Shown: positions 17,784 to 27,200 of the stretch, one piece after another
Layout of the letters: each line of letters begins with the position of its first letter
How positions within the stretch are numbered: the stretch's first letter is position 1
NCBI GenBank assembly: GCA_947088675.1
Contig: CAMUHN010000034.1
Coordinates: 1-35,210 of the forward strand
DNA length: 35,210 nucleotides
Direction: 5' to 3'
DNA from: an uncultured Roseburia sp.
Lineage (GTDB): Bacteria > Bacillota > Clostridia > Lachnospirales > Lachnospiraceae
Translations under genes and position numbers: made by a program
Notes under the pieces: model-generated
Database searches by the model: none
Seen by the model: only the letters and a program-made list of their open reading frames with translations
Told to the model about the DNA's origin: nothing

Positions 17784-18107
17784 TTATATCTCCTCATCTG
17801 AAGCGTATTCACAGCACCGGTTAATGCCAGTAAACATCCTGCTGCATTTCCGTTTGTCCGGAAGATTCTTTTTCATAAGCCTTTCCGCGCATTCCCTGAG
17901 GTTAAGCGTCGTGATTGATGCAAACGGCTTTTCAGAAAGTTCCCTGCTTAAAGGCTCATCCGGATAATAAGCTTTCCATGACATACGCAGACGCTTAATG
18001 TTTTCGCTGCTATTCGGTGTAGTTTTCCTGTTAATCCATTTTTCGCAGAGCTGTTCAAACATTAAAACCTTTGACAGGAAGCTTAACAAACTTCCGAGAC
18101 AGGACAT
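17784..18107 (-). pseudogene. Truncated integrase-like N-terminal domain
   Basis: The frame encodes 107 residues; a better start may be the ATG at 18062, which has AAGG upstream. The segment FEQLCEKWINRKTTPNS through a terminal YA-type helix (INRCCEYASDEEI) resembles the SAM-like DNA-binding domain of tyrosine recombinases. The frame then stops, and no catalytic domain (R...HxxR...Y) follows in any frame before the tRNA. Its position, on the strand facing the 3' end of tRNA-Gly and about 90 bases from it, is where integrases of tRNA-targeting elements usually sit. I read it as a remnant of a lost integrative element. A short free-standing protein is the alternative. Confidence 0.45.
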
Positions 18108-18144
18108 GAAAGAGAATTAAAAGGATTTTATTTATTGTCACTCC

Positions 18145-18172
18145 TTGCAATACTCTGTCACTGTGATAGAAT
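18145..18172 (+). promoter_or_regulatory. Probable promoter of the lipoprotein gene
   Basis: TTGCAA (18145-18150), a 16-base spacer and TAGAAT (18167-18172) lie about 40 bases before the ATG at 18212. Confidence 0.45.
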
Positions 18173-18211
18173 ATATGGGTATTACCAAACTGCGCAGGAA
18201 AGGAGACAGCT

Positions 18212-19813
18212 ATGAAACGCAGATCTTCACTGCTTGTCGCGCTTTGTGCGGCATTGCTTCTAAACGGCTGCGGCGCAATAACGGACAGTCCGCAAAACGC
18301 CGCTTTGGATCCCGGCGATTCCGCTACGTATGATACGGAAGCGCCATACTCCAAAAAACTGCCCTCCGTTACCTACAATTATATCAGAAACGACAGCGAT
18401 CCTGCGCCTGACGGCACAGTCCTTTTGATGTCTTCTTATATGGAGCCCGAACTCCATCTGGCGCACAATGCGTCGGCAGCACAGATTGTCAAAAATGAAT
18501 TTGACCGCATACGTGCCGCCTATGAAACAGAATATGAGACTGCGATTTCGGATGCAAAATCCCTGAAAGAAGAACTCGGGACAGACGCCGTTTCTTCTTT
18601 CGGACTTGATTATCAGTTTCAAAATATGCGTGACGACGGCAGGTTATTATCGGTTCGATCTGATATATATACCAATTATGACGGCCCACATGGCAATATG
18701 TTCTATAGCGGAATTAATTTTGACTTAAACGACGCAAAAAAGCTGACGCTAAATGATATTGCATCCGACAAAGACGCTTTCCTGAAAAGCGCGCACAATT
18801 ATATTGAAGCACAGCTTCGGCTTCCCCGCTATCAGGACGTTTTATACGACTCAATGTCCATGGATGAAATTATGCATACGATTGACAGTTCCGTATTAAC
18901 GGACGACAAGTGGTATTTTACAAAAAGCGGCATTACATTTATCGCAAACACCTATGAAATCGGCCCGCATGCCGCGGGGGCGCAGTTTTTTCAGATTCCG
19001 TTTGAAAACCTTGACGGCCTGAACCAAAAATACTCTTATGCCGGAGCCTATATGCTTCCTGTTCTGACCGGGACAGATACAACGAAAGATTTAGACAGCG
19101 ACGGAACGGATGATTCCATATTTTTTGACAACCCTGCCACCGGGGACGGAGAAATAACTTATACGCTAAAAATCAACGAAACAGATTACACTGATACGTT
19201 GAATACTGCAGATATCGATCTGCACAACGGTGTTTCCGTTTACGGAGCGAACTGTTATTACCTGATTGATCTTGATGAATCTGATGCGTTTACAGAAATT
19301 GCGCTCGTCAACTACGGGGAAAATGATTTCTGCACGACACATTTTTTCCGCTATGACGACGCGGCGCTTTTGTATCTTGGTACTGTTTATGACGTGCCCG
19401 AGAGGCTTTCCACCGAATTTTACGGGGATGGAACCCTCTCTGCCACAGCGCCGTTAAATTTGTTGGAGACAAGACGCATCACGATGCGGTATGGCCTCAC
19501 GGAATCCGGTATCCGGCCAATACCGCAGGACTGGTACGAGCCGATCGTCAACGAATATGCATCTGACGACTATAACTCGCATCCTGTTTTAAAAGACGTC
19601 ACTGTACACACAAAAAACTCGCTTGATTCGGATGCGGTAACGCTTACCCCCTCGGACGGTCCTGTACATTTTCCGGCAACTGACAACGATCACTGGTATA
19701 TGGTAGAGACAAGAGACAAGACCGTCTACTACCTTTACCTGTCTGATTTTTCCACAACGGAAGACGGTCAGCTTACAACGGACGTCTTTGCAAATTTGCT
19801 GCTTGCCGGTTAA
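18212..19813 (+). CDS. Lipoprotein with DUF4163/DUF3298-like domain
   Basis: This 533-residue lipoprotein has a signal sequence ending in the lipobox LNGC (Cys20), so it should be anchored on the outer face of the membrane. About residues 50-270 follow the DUF4163-DUF3298 arrangement (MSSYMEPELHL, YTNYDGPHGNMFYSGINFD, KLTLNDI, FIANTYEIGPHAAGAQFFQIPF), which also occurs in peptidoglycan deacetylase-associated proteins. The later part (about 290-520) is rich in Asp and beta-strand patterns and I do not recognise it; it contains DLDSDGTDD, a possible Ca-binding loop. AAAGGAG precedes the ATG. It starts a plus-strand block with the membrane protein at 19841, 27 bases downstream. Confidence 0.8.
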   Translation: MKRRSSLLVALCAALLLNGCGAITDSPQNAALDPGDSATYDTEAPYSKKLPSVTYNYIRNDSDPAPDGTVLLMSSYMEPELHLAHNASAAQIVKNEFDRIRAAYETEYETAISDAKSLKEELGTDAVSSFGLDYQFQNMRDDGRLLSVRSDIYTNYDGPHGNMFYSGINFDLNDAKKLTLNDIASDKDAFLKSAHNYIEAQLRLPRYQDVLYDSMSMDEIMHTIDSSVLTDDKWYFTKSGITFIANTYEIGPHAAGAQFFQIPFENLDGLNQKYSYAGAYMLPVLTGTDTTKDLDSDGTDDSIFFDNPATGDGEITYTLKINETDYTDTLNTADIDLHNGVSVYGANCYYLIDLDESDAFTEIALVNYGENDFCTTHFFRYDDAALLYLGTVYDVPERLSTEFYGDGTLSATAPLNLLETRRITMRYGLTESGIRPIPQDWYEPIVNEYASDDYNSHPVLKDVTVHTKNSLDSDAVTLTPSDGPVHFPATDNDHWYMVETRDKTVYYLYLSDFSTTEDGQLTTDVFANLLLAG

Positions 19814-19840
19814 AAAGCAAAAGAAAGATTGGAGATATTT

Positions 19841-20497
19841 ATGGAAAAGAAAACAGATTTCAAATCACTCTCAACAAAAGCGAAAATAGACTATGTCTGG
19901 GACTATTACCGCTGGCCGTTTATCATTATCGGCGCGATCACTATCGTTGTCGCAACATTTGTCTGGGAATTTGCCACATATGAAGCGCCATTATTAAATG
20001 TAGTTATGATAAACTGCAATAAAGCGGTAGATACAACTGCGGAGGGTTATTATGATTTTCTGGATGAGACGAACCATCCGCATTCCGACAGCGCCGTCTC
20101 TCTGACTTCAACACTGAATTTTGACGAAAACAATCTCTCCACAACGATGTATGACCGCCAGACACTGACTACACTTTTATATACCGGCGACACGGATCTT
20201 TTTTTCGGTACCGGTGACATTTATCTGCAGTATGTCGGTCAGGGAGCTCTTCAGGATCTGACGAAAATTCTTACTCCCGAAACGCTGGAAGCCTGTGGGG
20301 ATTCCCTGCTCTATTATACGGACGGGGAGACAAATGAAACCTATCCGTGCGCGATCGAACTAAAGGACAATGAATGGATTAAAAAATATAATTATTATGA
20401 CAGCTGTTACTTCGGCATCCCATGGAGAGCGCCAAATACAGAACTTGCCGCAGAATTTGCAGAATATCTGCTGCATTATGAACACAAAAATGAATAA
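19841..20497 (+). CDS. Single-span membrane protein of unknown function
   Basis: This 218-residue protein has a basic cytoplasmic start, one transmembrane helix near residues 25-45 (WPFIIIGAITIVVATFVWEF), and an outward domain of about 170 residues. That domain is acidic and Tyr-rich (DTDLFFGTGDIYLQYVGQGAL). The GTGDIYL...L.DLT pattern loosely recalls extracellular solute-binding folds, but the match is too weak to assign. The ATG at 19841 has TTGGAG 6 bases before it; a TTG at 19829 is in frame but lacks a site. It probably shares a transcript with the preceding lipoprotein. Confidence 0.75.
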   Translation: MEKKTDFKSLSTKAKIDYVWDYYRWPFIIIGAITIVVATFVWEFATYEAPLLNVVMINCNKAVDTTAEGYYDFLDETNHPHSDSAVSLTSTLNFDENNLSTTMYDRQTLTTLLYTGDTDLFFGTGDIYLQYVGQGALQDLTKILTPETLEACGDSLLYYTDGETNETYPCAIELKDNEWIKKYNYYDSCYFGIPWRAPNTELAAEFAEYLLHYEHKNE

Positions 20498-20641
20498 CTC
20501 CTGCCGCTTATCTGCCAAAAAGTGTCACTCAGCCAATAATGATTGCATTTTGATTTCCCACCTGTTAAAGTAATACAAAACGATACGGAAAAACACGGGC
20601 CGTGGGCAGCGCAGCAGATTCGGACGAAAGGAAACTGTTTT

Positions 20642-21091
20642 ATGAAGTATACCATCAGGCGTATCCAAAAAGGAGAAGACGAGCTGATCTTACAATACCG
20701 AAAAATCACACCTGAAGTAGAACACATCCTCTGTTTTTTCAACAGAGAACAGTCAAAGTTAATCGGCTGGCAGGACAGAACAAAAATCCTCCTGAATTTT
20801 AGCGATATCCTGTATCTGGAAAGCGTGGATGGTAAAACATTTGCCTGTACCGATGACGCCGTGCTGCGCGTCGACTATACGCTCGCCCGACTGGAACAGC
20901 TGTTATATGAAGTCAATTTTTTCCGCTGCAGCAAATCTATAATATTAAATATAGATAAAATAAAATGTCTGCGCAGCCTGCCGTCAAATCGAATTGACGC
21001 TACTATCATCAGCGGGGAACATATTTTAATATCGAGAACCTATGCGTCCGATTTTCGTAAACGACTGAAAGGAGGCGCTGCCAGTGAATAA
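20642..21091 (+). CDS. LytTR-family DNA-binding regulator without receiver domain
   Basis: This 149-residue protein has a short N-terminal part and a LytTR domain at about residues 45-145: DILYLESVDGKTFACT, VNFFRCSKSIILNIDKI and ISRTYASDFRKRLKG follow the family pattern. It lacks the phospho-receiver domain of LytR/AgrA regulators, so its activity must be set another way, perhaps by the downstream membrane protein. The ATG at 20642 follows AAAGGAAA; an upstream GTG-type extension to 20543 has no site and would overlap the leader. Its stop overlaps the GTG of the DUF3021-like gene, indicating translational coupling. Small LytTR genes next to DUF3021 genes are a known pairing. Confidence 0.88.
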   Translation: MKYTIRRIQKGEDELILQYRKITPEVEHILCFFNREQSKLIGWQDRTKILLNFSDILYLESVDGKTFACTDDAVLRVDYTLARLEQLLYEVNFFRCSKSIILNIDKIKCLRSLPSNRIDATIISGEHILISRTYASDFRKRLKGGAASE

Positions 21092-21565
21092 CCAGCGCAA
21101 AAAACTTTCCGCCTGGGAACATTATATTGCAAAAGAAATTGACATAGAATTTAAATCCTGTCTTTATTTTTTTGTATTCTTTTTTTCTACTGTGTATACC
21201 GGCTGCTGCACGGAAACGATACCGCACAGATTATGCATATGACGCAGATGATCTGTTTCGCGTATGCCATGGGCTATATTCAAATGTACGTTCTTGCCAA
21301 TTTTGACGAAGCAGAACAATTACGGAAAAAGGAACTTCTCTGCATCACAATCTGTTCCGGGACCTATGCCCTGTTATCTTATCTGTTTCAATGGTTTGAC
21401 CGCTCGGCCGCCGCAACAGTCCTGTTCGCCTTTTATATGGCACTGGTTTATCTCTGTGCGTTCCTGGTCTATAAGTCTAAACGCGAAGTGGACAGCAAAC
21501 TATTAAATGAAGACTTAAAATATTTTCAGGAAAGGACTCGCCAAAATGTATGCAATAGAGATTGA
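21084..21565 (+). CDS. DUF3021-like four-span membrane protein, read across a -1 frameshift
   Basis: Translation should start at the GTG at 21084, which has AAAGGAGG 8 bases upstream. This frame reads WEHYIAKEIDIEFKSCLYFF and then hits TGA at 21240. The rest of the protein lies in the -1 frame. The join is at T_TTT_TTT (21167-21173), in phase with the zero frame. After a -1 slip the next residues are CILFFYCVYRLLHG, giving a 160-residue protein with four hydrophobic spans and an end of LNEDLKYFQERT. The only ATG of the second frame (21233) has no ribosome site and drops the first span. This may be programmed slippage, a true one-base loss or an assembly error. The family pairs with LytTR regulators and may sense or inhibit. 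The stop overlaps the ABC ATPase start. Confidence 0.7.
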
Positions 21566-22367
21566 TCGTCTGACAAAATATTACGGAAAACAAAGAGGCG
21601 TTGCAAATATAAGTTTTCAGGTAGAAGCAGGCGATATCTTTGGCTTTCTTGGGCCCAATGGCTCCGGCAAATCCACAACCATACGCTCCATGCTTGGTCT
21701 GATTCATTATCAGAGCGGCTCTATACGGATTTTCGGAAAAGATGTAACGACGCAGAAAGAAGAAATTCTTCGTGAAATCGGCTATATGCCATCGGAGGCC
21801 ATGTTTTATCCGCAGATGAGAGGAAAAGACGTCATGAAACTGGCTGCGGATCTGCACAAAAAAGACTGTACGCAGGAAGCGCAGAAACTATGTGAACGCC
21901 TTCAGGTAAATCCAGAAAAAAAAATCAGCGATCTCTCGCTTGGCAACCGAAAAAAAATCAGTATTGTATGCGCAATGCAGCACAAGCCGAAATTATTTCT
22001 GTTTGACGAGCCTACAAGCGGTCTTGATCCGTTGATGCAGGCAGAATTTTTCCGGCTGATCAAAGAATATGTAACAGCCGGGGCAACCTGTATGCTTTCC
22101 ACGCACGTGCTCTCAGAAGTAAAACAGTACTGCCAGCACGCAGCCGTAATGAAAAACGGACAGCTGCTGTGCACTGCTTCTGTGGCAGATCTTACAAAAA
22201 CAAACGCCAAACGAATCTCCGTCACACGAAATCAAAAACAGGAAAGCTTTCTGTTTCAGGGTAATATCAACGATCTGCTGCAGGATCTTGCGAGTTCAGA
22301 GATAACAGATATCCTGATTGAAGAACCGTCGCTTGACGAAACATTTATGCATTTCTATCAATCGTAA
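21546..22367 (+). CDS. ABC transporter ATP-binding protein
   Basis: This 273-residue ATPase shows the full motif set: Walker A GPNGSGKS (residues 36-43), signature LSLGN (130-134, in place of LSGGQ), Walker B LFLFDEP (150-156) and switch His187 in LSTHV. The C-terminal ~60 residues resemble those of drug/bacteriocin-type exporters with separate permeases. The ATG at 21546 has AGGAAAGGA upstream and overlaps the end of the DUF3021-like gene by 20 bases; the permease follows 12 bases after the stop. The substrate is unknown. The LytTR/DUF3021 context suggests an exporter controlled by the adjacent regulator. Confidence 0.93.
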   Translation: MYAIEIDRLTKYYGKQRGVANISFQVEAGDIFGFLGPNGSGKSTTIRSMLGLIHYQSGSIRIFGKDVTTQKEEILREIGYMPSEAMFYPQMRGKDVMKLAADLHKKDCTQEAQKLCERLQVNPEKKISDLSLGNRKKISIVCAMQHKPKLFLFDEPTSGLDPLMQAEFFRLIKEYVTAGATCMLSTHVLSEVKQYCQHAAVMKNGQLLCTASVADLTKTNAKRISVTRNQKQESFLFQGNINDLLQDLASSEITDILIEEPSLDETFMHFYQS

Positions 22368-22379
22368 TGGAGGCCCACA

Positions 22380-23171
22380 ATGTTACCGATTTACAAACAC
22401 GAAACGAAAATTTATCTGAAAACGCTGCTTGTCTGGTTTTTCTGCACTGCCGCCATTGGTGCGGCCTGCATTCTTCTTTTCTCCAATCTGAAAGAAAGCA
22501 TGACAGATATCGCAGAAAATTTTGCATCCATGGGCGCTTTTTCGGATGCATTTGGCATGAGCGGGCTTAGTATCGCCACGCTCCCAGGGTTTTATGCCGC
22601 GGAGATCGGCACGATACACGCGCTCGGCGGCGCCATGTTTGCAGCCGTTCTCGGTACGGATCTGCTCTCAAAGGAGGAAAACGGCCATACGAGCGAATTT
22701 CTCTTTACACTGCCGACAACACGCAGAAAAGTTTTGTCAGCCAAATGGTGCGCTGCCGCCGGTATCATTGTTCTCTTTTCCCTGTTATGTGTGACCGTTT
22801 ACTTTGCCTGCATCCATATCATCGGAGAAGAAATGCACTGGAAATCATTCTTTTTGTTTCATTTTATGCAGCTGCTGATGAATCTGGAGATTGCCGCAAT
22901 CTGTTTTTTCATTTCTGCAGTCCTGAAAAAAAACAAACCGGGTCTGGGAATCGGCATTGTTCTTGTGTTTTATGCATTTGATCTGATTGCCAGAGCGCTT
23001 CCCGATCTGTCGGATCTGAAGTGGATCAGCCCGTTTTCGTATGCAAATGCAGCCGATATATTTCAGAACGCTTCAACGGATCTGACAGCTGTTTTTGGGG
23101 GGATTGCACTTGGCATCTGCTGTCTCCTCGCTTCATATGCTCTATATGAAAAGAAAGATCTGGCCGTATAA
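22380..23171 (+). CDS. ABC-2 type transporter permease
   Basis: This 263-residue integral membrane protein has about six hydrophobic spans, including residues 15-36, 70-95, 120-145, 160-180, 190-210 and 235-258. The cytoplasmic segment after the second span (LLSKEENGHTSEFLFTLPTTRRKVLSAK) is the typical ABC-2/NatB-like coupling region. GGAGG lies 6 bases before the ATG. With the upstream ATPase it forms a complete homodimer-type exporter. Its stop is only 3 bases from the stop of the convergent deacetylase, so no terminator separates them. Confidence 0.9.
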   Translation: MLPIYKHETKIYLKTLLVWFFCTAAIGAACILLFSNLKESMTDIAENFASMGAFSDAFGMSGLSIATLPGFYAAEIGTIHALGGAMFAAVLGTDLLSKEENGHTSEFLFTLPTTRRKVLSAKWCAAAGIIVLFSLLCVTVYFACIHIIGEEMHWKSFFLFHFMQLLMNLEIAAICFFISAVLKKNKPGLGIGIVLVFYAFDLIARALPDLSDLKWISPFSYANAADIFQNASTDLTAVFGGIALGICCLLASYALYEKKDLAV

Positions 23172-23174
23172 GAA

Positions 23175-23882
23175 TCAGTCAAACATAATCTCCTCTACGG
23201 TTACAAATACATACCCCTGCCCCTGCAGCTCATCTATAATCGCAAAAGCCGCATTTACAGACGATTCGGACGCATCGTGCAGCAATATAATATCGTTTTC
23301 CTGTACTTTTGAAATGACACGCTGCGCGACAACGCCGGAATTATTTGTCTTCCAGTCCAACGGGTCAACATCCCACAGAACTTCAATCATAGTAGTCTCA
23401 TAATCCAGGTTGCTTTTCCAACACCCAAACGGCGGACGTATGTATTCGGGATATTCTCCAGTCAGCTCATAAATTGCCGTATTCGTTTTATCTACCTGCT
23501 CTTTCGCAGCCATATCGTTTAAATTGCAAAGGTTCACATGCTCATAGGAGTGTGTGCCAATCTCATGGCCGTCCTCATATATCTTTTTTACAATATCGGG
23601 ATATTTTTCTATTTCTTTCCCAAGCAGAAAAAATGTGGCTTTCACGCCGCGTTCTTTCAGTCCGGCGAGCAGTTTTTCCGTATAGTCCGGGTTTGGGCCG
23701 TCGTCAAACGTAATGGCAACTTTTTTTATCTCCTGTGGACCTGCCTGCTGCATATTGCCGACTGTGACAGCAGATGCAGCATATTGATTATGGCACAAAA
23801 TAACAGCAAGTGTAAACATCAGCAGGATTCCGGACAGAAACAGGACATATTTTTTTTCAGAATTTTTTGTTTTCCATGACAT
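23175..23882 (-). CDS. Membrane-anchored polysaccharide deacetylase (NodB/CE4)
   Basis: This 235-residue CE4 enzyme has an N-terminal transmembrane anchor (residues 12-30). The NodB motifs are in order: TFDDG (Asp60 and Asp61), HSYEH (His111 and His115), RPPFG (Arg149), W-D-V-D-P-L-D-W (170-177) and LLHD (His202). It should remove N- or O-acetyl groups from peptidoglycan or another wall polymer. It resembles the PdaA/PdaB-like sporulation and peptidoglycan deacetylases, but the exact substrate cannot be told. AGGAG lies 13 bases before the ATG, which is long. A promoter candidate lies at 23919-23947. Confidence 0.92.
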   Translation of the reverse strand: MSWKTKNSEKKYVLFLSGILLMFTLAVILCHNQYAASAVTVGNMQQAGPQEIKKVAITFDDGPNPDYTEKLLAGLKERGVKATFFLLGKEIEKYPDIVKKIYEDGHEIGTHSYEHVNLCNLNDMAAKEQVDKTNTAIYELTGEYPEYIRPPFGCWKSNLDYETTMIEVLWDVDPLDWKTNNSGVVAQRVISKVQENDIILLHDASESSVNAAFAIIDELQGQGYVFVTVEEIMFD

Positions 23883-23918
23883 CTGTTCAATAGCGCTCCT
23901 GTGATTATTCGTTGCTCT

Positions 23919-23947
23919 ATTATATGCAGGAGGATTTGAAAAAACAA
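23919..23947 (-). promoter_or_regulatory. Probable promoter of the polysaccharide deacetylase
   Basis: TTGTTT (23947-23942), a 17-base spacer and a perfect TATAAT (23924-23919) lie about 37 bases before the ATG. Confidence 0.5.
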
Positions 23948-24207
23948 CAGGATTTTATTTCGAATATATGCGAATTCAGGTCTTTCGACGGTTGATTTTT
24001 GAATAATGTAACATTATTATAAGGATTGAAGAGACACGATCCACACATTGATAAATGAATTGGAGATCAGTCAGCCGTTGTAAAAGCCAAACTGGCATCC
24101 TATAAGATTGATACAGAATCTATTGAAAATGCGATTTTTAAAAATAGTATAAATCCTTTACAGGCCTTTATTCAATTATCATCAGCATTCTGTCAGCGCC
24201 TGAACTG

Positions 24208-24256
24208 AAAAAACGGTATCGGAGCATATTAATGTAAATGCTCCGATACCGTTTTT
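24208..24256 (-). terminator. Strong terminator downstream of the esterase gene
   Basis: An inverted repeat of about 20 bp (ACGGTATCGGAGCAT / ATGCTCCGATACCGT) has an A-run and a T-run on its flanks. It lies 40 bases beyond the stop at 24296 and could work in both directions. Confidence 0.85.
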
Positions 24257-24295
24257 CTTTCTGACTATCCGGTATTCAAAAATACATGCTTTGGT

Positions 24296-27200
24296 TTAGT
24301 TTGCTGCACTGCCCGCCGTGTGTATTTTCTCTAATTCACCTAAAATATAAGTGCCAATCTGAACACCAAGATACTGTGTATAATGGTTATGATCCGGATA
24401 CCAGCTCTTTACCATATCCAATACAGATGAAAATTCCGTGCCATTCGCTGCATTGTAAGCGGTCACATTCTCCATGGTAAGGCTGTTCATCCAATCCTGT
24501 CCCCATGCTCCTACATCGATTACATTCAAGCCTTTATCTGCTGCGATTTTCTTCAGGTCTGCATTGTACGCCGCTCCGTCGCCACGGTTCGTTGTAAATT
24601 TGCCTGTAGCAGCATCATATGGATTTGATCTGTCGCTGAATCCGATCGGCGTCGCTGTAAGAATCACAGGAATACCGCCTCTTTGAATGATTCCGTCTAC
24701 ATAATACTTCTCCAACAACGTCACATAAGATCCCGGTTCGCCCGCTTCTTTTGAGTTAATGCCCATGTTCACTGTCACATAATCGCCCGGACATACATTG
24801 AGTAAAACTGCCTCTACTCTACCCTCATTGTAAAAGTTTACAGAATCGCGTCCTGCCATACCATTATTTGAGAAGCTGCCAAAAACTTCCGGAAGCGCTA
24901 CATTTTTATCGGTCACACAGTTCCCCCATGATTTTGCACCGCTTGCCGTATTGTTTGTAGTAGAATCACCGATTGCATATACTGACGGTTTTGCCTGCGC
25001 TTCTTTTTTCGCCTGCTGCGTGATTGTCAGAGATTTCAATGCGCTTCCTGCATCAAAAGTCAGATCCAAAACACCGTCGCAAACCGCAACTGAAAAACTG
25101 CCGCCTGTTTTTGCAATACCTGTACTTGCCGGGATTCCGTCCACAACTTCAGACGTTATTGCCGCTGACGTTGTACTGAGCGTCACCAGATAGTTCCCGT
25201 TCGGAACATTCGCCTTAAACTGGTATTTGTTTGTCCCGGTAACACTGTCTTCACTCGCAGTCAATCCTGTTGTACTGGTAAAACCATAACCAAGCTTTTC
25301 CGTATACTGCGAATCTGCCGTTACATGCGTGTAGCCTTCCTGCGGCTCGTTTGTACCAAATGCAAAGGACAGTCCATGAATATTTACTCTTACTTTATTG
25401 GAAAGCTTTTCTACATTCGTTGCTTTTACATATACAACTGCAGGGGAAGCGCCGGCCGCAACGGTAAGTTTCCCGTCCTCTGCCAGTGTCACGCCCTTGA
25501 CTGTTGCCTCTGTCACACCGTCTTTCGCAAGAAGCGTATACTCAATCGCCTCATCCGGCGTAATCACCTGGCCGTCCTTATTGCGCGTTTCCGCCTTAAA
25601 TTCGCATACTTTGCTCTCTTCTCCCTCAAACGGAATATCAATCGAGGAAACCGACTTCGTAAACGCCACTACGTTTGCTGATGTTGTGAGTAAGATTTCT
25701 TTTTCAGCAATTTTTCCGTCTTTTGAGGCAACTACGGTAACTGTTCCGGCTGCGCCTGCGCTTACTTTCAGCTGCGCTGTCTGTGTGCCGGTAGATACAA
25801 GCTCCACTCCGGCATATTCATCCGCCAGCGACCAGTCTACTGCCCCTGTCACTTTCACGCCGGTTTCACTGGCAAGATTTGCTGTCAAATCCATTGTGGA
25901 AGCCGGATCTGATTCCGTCTCAGGCACCTTGATAACTTCCGCGTCAGATGCAATCGAAATGGAGGATACAACCGGTTTGTATGCCTCAAAGCTCTTCAGA
26001 TACATCGGCCATGTACCCATAAAGCAGAAATAAATCTGGCTGGCATCCGGATTCGTCAAATCAACTTCTTCTGTCTCGCCGATTTTTTCTCCGTCCGGAC
26101 CATATACGGTTACCGTATATTTATTGACACTCGGGTCAGCGGATATCACATAACGATTCCATGCCGACGCATCAATACCGCTGACTGTCTGTGTGCCTGC
26201 TGTCAACGCGCCGGAACCAACAGATGCCTCCCATTCCGGATTATTGTTACCATTATTCGGTGTGTTAGCATATACGCCAAATCCCATGCCTGACGGGAAT
26301 TTTGCTGTAAAATCAATGACATACTGCTCTGTCTGATCCGCCCACTGGTATACGCCAACCGTTGATCCGCCGCCGCCGTTGGAAGCAAACTCCAAAGATT
26401 TTGTTCCGTCTTCATCTTTAACAAGCTTTAACGTCCTGACTGGATTGGAACCATAAATAGACCATCCGTTTAATACGACATCTTTATCTTTAATTTGGGT
26501 TGCCGTTGCCTCATATCCAACCAGGGAATCTTTATACTCACCCATATCAACCGGATATCCGGCCTGCGGCGCCAGCTGCGTTTCTTTCTGGTTGCCCGCG
26601 CCAAGCACTGCAAACGGTGTACGGATTGTAAACTGATCTTCTCCATAAGAAACTTCAGCCTGAACATAGCCAATCCAGTTTGAAACACCGTTTCTTACAT
26701 TAAAGAATACTGTAGTACCTTCCGCAGCGGCTCCGTCTGTGCCTTCTCCTGTTCCTGCTTCTTTTGTTAGTGAAATGTAGCCGTCTTCATTATCAAGACC
26801 TGCCGTCGTCCATTTTACAGTCACTTTATCGGTCAGATCATTTCCAAGACTTCCGTTTGCTTTGACAGTGATCGGCAAATGTACCGGCTCACCCTCCGCA
26901 GGCTGAGCAACCGTCCGATTTAACGAGGAAGTAAATTCCGCGCCAATCAGTGTCTCTTCCGGAAGCTCGCCAAACTCATCCGTCTCTTCCACTGCTCTTA
27001 CCGCAATATTATCCACTGACTCTACCGGCTTATATCTTCCGGCGCGCATATACAGACCCGCAACGTTACCGTCCCCGTTATAGGATACGATATGTTTATC
27101 CAAAATAACGTCTGACTGACCGGTAATTGTCACAGACATCAGCTTCTGCGCTTTATCTACAAATAATTTGTAATGGCACCATTCTGCCGACGGGATCTCC

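Larger units (their letters stand above)
23883..24295. other. Intergenic region with promoter, short orphan frame and terminator
   Basis: This 413-base AT-rich stretch holds the deacetylase promoter (23919-23947) and the terminator of the esterase gene (24208-24256). About 50 plus-strand codons ending in TGA near 24206 (IGDQSAVVKAKLASYKID...) are open but have no start codon or ribosome site. They could be a gene remnant. I see nothing else. Confidence 0.4.

Noticed and set aside
17692-18211. A second copy of the tRNA-Gly 3' end marking an attR site
   Set aside because: I looked for the T-arm and acceptor sequence by eye and found no repeat in this interval.
18260-18622. A 120-codon minus-strand frame inside the lipoprotein gene
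   Set aside because: The plus strand has a lipobox, ribosome site and DUF3298 pattern.
23172-23174. A terminator between the permease and the deacetylase
   Set aside because: The stops are 3 bases apart and no hairpin with a T-run is evident at either gene end.
25398-26033. A 211-codon plus-strand frame opposite the CE12 esterase gene
   Set aside because: Ser/Thr/Ala-rich shadow of an Ig-like region; no start signal.
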